A stretch of DNA of 8,630 bases from CAXBYZ01 sp043826085 (GTDB taxonomy: Bacteria; Patescibacteriota; Microgenomatia; UBA1400; CG1-02-47-37): positions 1 through 8,630 of the forward strand of contig JBDRQW010000113.1 of the NCBI GenBank assembly GCA_043826085.1, given 5' to 3'. The notes under the pieces are model-generated. The model was not told the origin of the DNA, made no database searches, and saw nothing but the letters and a program-made list of their open reading frames with translations. Below, piece after piece: positions 4,956 to 8,630 of the stretch (position 1 is its first letter; the number at the start of each line of letters is the position of its first letter). A program made the translations under genes and the position numbers.

Positions 4956-6068
4956 ATGTATTTAAAGAATTTAAATTTAGCCAGTTTTAGAAATTACTTA
5001 AAAAAAAGTTTGGAGCTTAATACTAATACTAGTTTGCTTTTGGGAAAGAATGGGTCAGGCAAGACTAATATTTTGGAGGCAATTTATTTATTGGCAGTGG
5101 GGAGAAGTTTTAGGGCTACAAAGAGTGATCAAATGATTTTGTATGGAGAAGAGTTAGCTCGGGTGTCCGGGGACTTGGATGAGGATGGGTTGGAAATAGT
5201 TTTGACGGTGGGGGAGGTTCAGGGGCAGAGGGCTCAGGGTTCCAAGTACTTGGTAAATGGGGTGGCTAAGAGAAAGATGGATTTTGTGGGAAAGTTAAGG
5301 TGTGTTCTTTTTCGACCGGAGGATATTGAGTTGGTGTTGGGGACTCCGTCACAAAGAAGAGAGTATTTGAATTCGGTATTAGAACAAGCAGATAGAGAAT
5401 ATCGGCGGTCTTTATTGGCATATGGCAAGGGTTTAAGACAGAGAAATAAGTTATTGATTAAGATTCGGGAGAGGGAGGCTGAGAGAAGCCAACTACTTTT
5501 TTGGGATAAGTTATTGATTAAAAATGGCCAAGTAATATTTGAAAAAAGAAGAGAGTATATTGAGTTTATTAATGAGAGATTAAAGAAACAGGAGAGTAAC
5601 TTACAGCTTTTTTATGACAAGAATTTGATTAGTGAGAAGCGGTTGGAGCAGTATAAAGATAAAGAAGTTTGGGCGGGGAACACTTTGGTGGGCCCACACC
5701 GAGATGAGTTTATGTTTATTTTACAAAGAGAAGGAAAATTGGAGAAAAACTTGGCAATTTATGGATCAAGGGGGGAGCAGAGAATGGCGGTGTTTCAAGT
5801 AAAGCTAAATGAGTTGGAGTTTATGGCCCGGTATTCACCGGGTAAACCAGTAAAAAAACTAGAGAGTAGAGGGTATTCACCCTCTACAGCTATTAATGAT
5901 GAAGATAGGCCGGTATTGCTTTTGGATGATGTGTTTTCGGAACTGGATCGCGAACATAGAGTAGAGGTGTTTAAGTTATTGGATAAACAACAGACGATTA
6001 TTACGACGGCTGATGAGAGTTTGATGCCTAAAAAATATTTGAAAAAAGTAGAGGTAGTGAGGTTATGA
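4956..6068 (+). CDS. recF: DNA replication and repair protein RecF
   Basis: RecF is an SMC-like ATPase that works with RecO and RecR to load RecA at single-strand gaps. The N-terminus MYLKNLNLASFRNY is typical. Walker A is GKNGSGKTN (30-38). Conserved stretches include FRPEDIELVLGTPSQRREYLN (119-139), VGPHRDEF (245-252), the ABC-type signature YGSRGEQRMA (269-278), Walker B VLLLDDVFSELD (320-331) and the terminal TIITTAD (347-353). All are intact in 370 residues. Between the signature helix (KLNELEFM) and Walker B there are about 26 extra residues (291-316, RYSPGKPVKKL..GYSPSTAIND), encoded by a two-hairpin palindromic element (5827-5899). Canonical RecF has only a short connection here. AGGAA sits six bases before the ATG. 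The gene is not beside dnaA or dnaN, so its presence does not mark an origin. Its stop overlaps the next ATG (ATGA). Confidence 0.95.
   Translation: MYLKNLNLASFRNYLKKSLELNTNTSLLLGKNGSGKTNILEAIYLLAVGRSFRATKSDQMILYGEELARVSGDLDEDGLEIVLTVGEVQGQRAQGSKYLVNGVAKRKMDFVGKLRCVLFRPEDIELVLGTPSQRREYLNSVLEQADREYRRSLLAYGKGLRQRNKLLIKIREREAERSQLLFWDKLLIKNGQVIFEKRREYIEFINERLKKQESNLQLFYDKNLISEKRLEQYKDKEVWAGNTLVGPHRDEFMFILQREGKLEKNLAIYGSRGEQRMAVFQVKLNELEFMARYSPGKPVKKLESRGYSPSTAINDEDRPVLLLDDVFSELDREHRVEVFKLLDKQQTIITTADESLMPKKYLKKVEVVRL
5827..5899. repeat. Two-hairpin palindromic element, copy in recF
   Basis: Hairpin 1 is CCCGGT-ATTC-ACCGGG (5827-5842). Hairpin 2 has arms GTAGAGGGT (5866-5874) and ACCCTCTAC (5879-5887) around the same ATTC loop. 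It is followed by AGCTATTAATGA. The NnrD-domain gene carries an element with the same architecture at 7859-7933. Two stem positions differ between the copies, and in both the opposite arm changes to keep pairing. The element encodes the extra 26 residues of RecF, in frame and without stops. Confidence 0.85.
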
Positions 6069-8257
6069 TTAAGTCATTGCCCGGTGTTTCTGATTATTAT
6101 AAAAGTTTGAGTTCATCTCCTTTACGGGGGGCTAGGCAGTTGGCGTCTTTTAGAAAAGATGGAGTGAAAATTATTGATACTTCGATTGGAAGTGTGAATT
6201 TGCCAACTTATCCGGCTATTTTGGAAAGAGCAGAGAAAATGAGCAATGATTTTATAACCAAGTCATTGCCATATACGGCGACTGAGGGAACCAATGAGGC
6301 TAAATTGGCGTTTATAAATATAGCGGGAGCAATGAGGGTGGATTTTAAGGGATTGAAGATACATGTAACTGCGGGGGGTTCTTTGGCTATGCAGTATGTG
6401 ATGTTGGGAGTGTGTGGGCCAAAAAAACCTTTGATGGGGTTTTCTCCTTTGTATCCTAACTATTTGAGTTATGGTGAGAGGTTTTCTATTCCGGTGGTTT
6501 TGATACAAAGACAGTTAACTGAAAATGGAGTTTTTAGTATTCCAGAAGAAGGTGAGATTGAGGCAATGATTGAGAAAGAAAAACCTTCGGCTTTGTTGGT
6601 AATTCCGGCAGATAATCCAACCGGAGCTTATTTTACTCAAGATAGATTGAATTACTTGGCTGAGTTGTGTGTGAAGTATGGAATCTGGATGGTGAGTGAT
6701 GAAGCGTATTTTGGATTGAATTATGTTGGCGATAAAGTTCCAAGCAGTATTTGGAGAGTAACTAATAAACAAGTGCCAGGGATTGAGGGGAGAAGAATAG
6801 GGATTCACTCGGCGTCGAAGAATATGAATGCCTGTGGCTTGAGGATTGGGGCGCTGGTGACTGATAGTGATGAGATGGCTAAAAAGGCAGTTAATTGTGC
6901 CAGTGCGGATTTGTGTGCCGGGATTGTGGATCAGTATTTGTTTTCGGCTTTGGCTTATGAAAGCCATGAAGATATTCAAAAATTTCTAGCAGGTTTGAGA
7001 AAGAATTATGTGGAGACAATGAGAGAGTTTAGGAACAAACTACTTGAATTTAATAAGGATTTAGTGGTGAGTCAACCTGAGGCGTCGATTTATCAAGTGG
7101 TTGATTTTCGTAAGGTTGTGCCTGATAATTTTAAAACTTTGGAGTTTGTCAACTGGGTGGCCGAGCATGGAATGGTGATGATAGATGGTAAGCCGATGAT
7201 TATGATTGGAGCGCCGATGAGTGGTTTTTATCGGGTAGAAAAGGGAGAAAAAAATCCCGGGGATACTCAAATGAGGGTGGCTTTTGTGTTGAGTAAAGAG
7301 GAGATGTTATTGGGAGCGGAGGTTTTGGTTAAACAACTAGAGTTGTTCTTGGGTGCACCCCTTACAGCTATTGGTAATAAGCTTAAGACTTTATATAATA
7401 CTGCTATTATGAAAAAGTTTGATCAGAAGCTATTAAAAAAACTTTATCGACCGAAGAAGGATTCGCATAAAGGAGAGAATGGGAAGTTGTTGGTAATTGG
7501 AGGAAGTGAGTTGTTTCATAGTGCCAGTTTGTGGGCCTTGGAGGTAGCCAGTCGGATAGTAGATATGGTGTTTTATTCATCGGTGCCGGTAAATGAAGAG
7601 ATTGTTAAGAAACAAAAGGAGAGATTTCATGATGGAATTGTAGTGCCCGAGGGTAAATTGGATGAGTATATTAAAGAGGCGGATTGTGTTTTGATTGGTC
7701 CGGGAATGGATAGGTCAAAGGAGACCGAGGAAAAAACAAATACTTTATTAAAAAAATTTCCTCAAAAAAAATGGGTGGTGGATGGAGGAGCTTTGCAGAT
7801 GATGGATAGAAGTTTAATTACTAAAAGTATGATTTTAACTCCACATAAAAAAGAGTTTGAGGGCATTCGCCCTCTAAAGCTTGCAAAGAATTTTAAGAGT
7901 AAGGGGTATTCACCCCTTACGGCTATTAATAAGAGGGTTGAGAAAGTTAGGGAGGTATCAAAAGAGTATGGTTGTACTATAGTTTTGAAGGGTGAGAAAG
8001 ATATTGTATGTGATAAGACGGAGTGTTTAATTAATCAAAGTGGAAATGAGGGAATGACTAAGGGGGGAACCGGAGATGTATTGGCGGGTTTGATTGCGGG
8101 CTTGTATTGTAAAAATGATGCTATGCTGGCGGCAAGTGCGGGAGCGTATATTAATGGTTTGGCCGGAGATAGGTTATATGTTTTGGCAGGACCGTACTTT
8201 AATGCCAGTGATTTAATGCGAGAGATACCCAAGGTGATGGGGGAGACAGTTACATGA
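6065..8257 (+). CDS. Fusion of PLP-dependent aminotransferase and NAD(P)H-hydrate dehydratase (NnrD)
   Basis: Residues 1-429 form a fold-type I class I/II aminotransferase: DNPTG (183-187), the aspartate that contacts the PLP ring in VSDEAYFGLNY (D212), the PLP lysine in SASKNMNACGLRIG (K252), and the substrate-carboxylate arginine in MRVAF (R404). The substrate is unclear. Residues 449-730 form a ribokinase-like NnrD dehydratase, which uses ADP or ATP to repair hydrated NADH/NADPH: KLLVIGGS (474-481), VLIGPGMDR (542-550), MILTPHKKEF (589-598), and GMTKGGTGDVLAGLIAGL (663-680) with the catalytic-type GTGD. No NnrE epimerase domain is attached. I know of no such fusion as a standard architecture. 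The linker (430-448) carries a degraded palindromic element, and Met449 matches a natural NnrD start, so the genes were probably separate once. A second element adds about 25 residues (599-623). The start overlaps the recF stop. Confidence 0.88.
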   Translation: MIKSLPGVSDYYKSLSSSPLRGARQLASFRKDGVKIIDTSIGSVNLPTYPAILERAEKMSNDFITKSLPYTATEGTNEAKLAFINIAGAMRVDFKGLKIHVTAGGSLAMQYVMLGVCGPKKPLMGFSPLYPNYLSYGERFSIPVVLIQRQLTENGVFSIPEEGEIEAMIEKEKPSALLVIPADNPTGAYFTQDRLNYLAELCVKYGIWMVSDEAYFGLNYVGDKVPSSIWRVTNKQVPGIEGRRIGIHSASKNMNACGLRIGALVTDSDEMAKKAVNCASADLCAGIVDQYLFSALAYESHEDIQKFLAGLRKNYVETMREFRNKLLEFNKDLVVSQPEASIYQVVDFRKVVPDNFKTLEFVNWVAEHGMVMIDGKPMIMIGAPMSGFYRVEKGEKNPGDTQMRVAFVLSKEEMLLGAEVLVKQLELFLGAPLTAIGNKLKTLYNTAIMKKFDQKLLKKLYRPKKDSHKGENGKLLVIGGSELFHSASLWALEVASRIVDMVFYSSVPVNEEIVKKQKERFHDGIVVPEGKLDEYIKEADCVLIGPGMDRSKETEEKTNTLLKKFPQKKWVVDGGALQMMDRSLITKSMILTPHKKEFEGIRPLKLAKNFKSKGYSPLTAINKRVEKVREVSKEYGCTIVLKGEKDIVCDKTECLINQSGNEGMTKGGTGDVLAGLIAGLYCKNDAMLAASAGAYINGLAGDRLYVLAGPYFNASDLMREIPKVMGETVT
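7351..7379. repeat. Degraded copy of the palindromic element at the domain junction
   Basis: CACCCCTTACAGCTATT (7356-7372) matches the right arm and tail of hairpin 2 in the NnrD copy with one difference, and that difference (A for G) matches the recF copy. The left arm is reduced to GGGT and the loop to GC (GGGTGCACCC, 7351-7360). The reading phase equals that of the 7899-7933 copy: APLTAI here, SPLTAI there. It lies exactly between the aminotransferase C-terminus and the NnrD domain. Confidence 0.65.
7371..7399 (+). promoter_or_regulatory. Possible internal promoter before the NnrD domain
   Basis: TTGGTA (7371-7376, 4/6 of the -35 consensus) and a perfect TATAAT (7394-7399) are spaced by the optimal 17 bp. 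The hexamer ends nine bases before the in-frame ATG at 7409, where a free-standing NnrD would begin. No Shine-Dalgarno sequence is present. This could be the relic or working promoter of an originally separate nnrD gene, but the sequence is AT-rich and chance is plausible. Confidence 0.28.
7859..7933. repeat. Two-hairpin palindromic element, copy in the NnrD domain
   Basis: Hairpin 1 is GAGGGC-ATTC-GCCCTC (7859-7874). Hairpin 2 has arms GTAAGGGGT (7899-7907) and ACCCCTTAC (7912-7920) around an ATTC loop, followed by GGCTATTAATAAG. The two hairpins are one base further apart than in recF, so hairpin 1 is read in a different frame in the two genes, yet both remain open. It encodes residues 599-623, between the TPHKKEF motif and the helix RVEKVREVSKEYG, where ordinary NnrD has only a short loop. 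Confidence 0.85.
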
Positions 8258-8285
8258 AGGTTACGAACCTTCATGTAGAGACTGT
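8246..8285. repeat. Strong hairpin over the NnrD stop and the downstream start codon
   Basis: TACATGAAGGTT (8251-8262) and AACCTTCATGTA (8266-8277) form a perfect 12-bp stem around ACG. ACAGT (8246-8250) and ACTGT (8281-8285) extend it past a three-base bulge to 17 pairs. The ATGA overlap of the two flanking frames (8254-8257) lies in the left arm. No T-run follows, so it is not a classical terminator. It could limit translation of the downstream frame, or be another palindromic insertion. Confidence 0.75.
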
Positions 8286-8630
8286 TGATGTTAGAGAATA
8301 TTTATACAATTTGGGAGTTGCATTCCTAATTAGTATAAATTTAGTAATTAGTGAAGTGCTTAAAAAAATAGCTAACTTAAAAATTAATCATCGACTTTAT
8401 TTTTATCGAGACAATAATGGTAATGAGGTTGATCTGATTATTGATAGAGGAGCAAAGCAAACTGGGATTGAGATTAAAGCAGGACAGACATATAAAAGTG
8501 ATTTTCTCAAAGGATTGGATTTTTGGAGAAATTTAGACGAACAGCAACATGATCAAAGTATTTTATTATATGCGGGGAGTATTGAGCAAAAGCTCGGTCA
8601 ACATCAAGTGTTGAATTGGGCAGAATATGT
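8254..8630 (+). CDS. Partial DUF4143-domain protein, lacking the AAA ATPase part; runs off the window
   Basis: The frame is open from ATG 8254 to the window edge (125 full codons). The recognisable part begins near NLVISEVLKK and continues LYFYRDNNGNEVDLIID, GIEIKAGQTY, FLKGLDFWRN and ILLYAGS. This matches the C-terminal DUF4143 domain of AAA_14-type ATPases, which has a PD-(D/E)xK-like pattern (E-V-D ... I-E-I-K). Full-length members are about 380-430 residues, with an N-terminal P-loop ATPase that is absent here. The preceding residues (MKVTNLHVETVDVREYLYNLGVAFLIS) are largely supplied by a hairpin and do not align well; TAATTAGT is repeated at 8327 and 8345 where family members read G-x-x-F-E-N. 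It is most likely a decayed 5'-truncated remnant, although the ATGA overlap with the upstream gene would allow coupled translation. Function is unknown. Confidence 0.7.
   Translation, partial: MKVTNLHVETVDVREYLYNLGVAFLISINLVISEVLKKIANLKINHRLYFYRDNNGNEVDLIIDRGAKQTGIEIKAGQTYKSDFLKGLDFWRNLDEQQHDQSILLYAGSIEQKLGQHQVLNWAEY

Noticed and set aside
5446..5521. Exact 16-base direct repeat ATAAGTTATTGATTAA in recF, 60 bp apart
   Set aside because: It encodes [ND]KLLIK at two places where RecF family sequence naturally has similar helical residues. There is no palindrome or insertion, so similar codon choice is the simplest explanation.
4956..6068. Replication origin suggested by recF
   Set aside because: There is no dnaA, dnaN or gyrB nearby, and no DnaA-box cluster or AT-rich unwinding region was seen. 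The gap upstream is only 49 bp.
5827..7933. CRISPR array made of the repeated hairpins
   Set aside because: Copies are about 2 kb apart, inside genes, in frame, and without regularly spaced repeats or cas genes.
8246..8285. Rho-independent terminator after the NnrD domain
   Set aside because: The stem is strong but no T-run follows it, and a coding frame continues directly through.

Overview
The window looks like an AT-rich bacterial chromosome segment from the Candidate Phyla Radiation (Patescibacteria), perhaps a Microgenomates-like lineage. The basis is the protein style: a CPR-like MutM with the GGHP..DW segment, a small HUMPS-family protein, a slipin, tight gene packing, and a plus strand rich in G and T. 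This is inference; no ribosomal marker is present to fix the taxonomy. All three stop codons are used as ordinary terminators, so the genetic code appears standard.

Layout. (1) 26-734: a vapBC-type toxin-antitoxin pair (ribbon-helix-helix antitoxin, PIN toxin) behind a good promoter that overlaps three tandem 7-bp repeats. (2) 786-3450: an operon-like run of an ABC-2 exporter ATPase split by an in-frame TAG, its membrane permease, and mutM, a DNA glycosylase for oxidised purines. (3) 3484-4242: a slipin/stomatin membrane protein, ending convergently against (4) 4253-4906, a minus-strand HUMPS/OMPDC-fold protein. A 49-bp divergent promoter region separates that gene from (5) 4956-8257: recF, overlapping by ATGA with a 730-codon ORF that joins a PLP aminotransferase to an NnrD-type NAD(P)H-hydrate dehydratase. 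(6) 8254 to the window edge: a partial ORF carrying a DUF4143 C-terminal domain without the expected upstream part.

The most notable feature is a set of short palindromic elements lying inside protein-coding genes without breaking the frame. recF and the NnrD domain each carry a two-hairpin element with identical ATTC loops, a matching 9-bp second stem whose two differing base pairs are compensated, and a shared tail (RGCTATTAAT). A decayed third copy lies exactly at the aminotransferase-NnrD junction and may have produced the fusion. mutM carries a different nested palindrome at a place where homologues have no extra residues. Another strong hairpin spans the NnrD stop codon and the start codon of the DUF4143 fragment. 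Together these suggest REP-like or Rickettsia-palindromic-element-like mobile sequences that add peptide segments to housekeeping proteins. No transposase for them is visible here.
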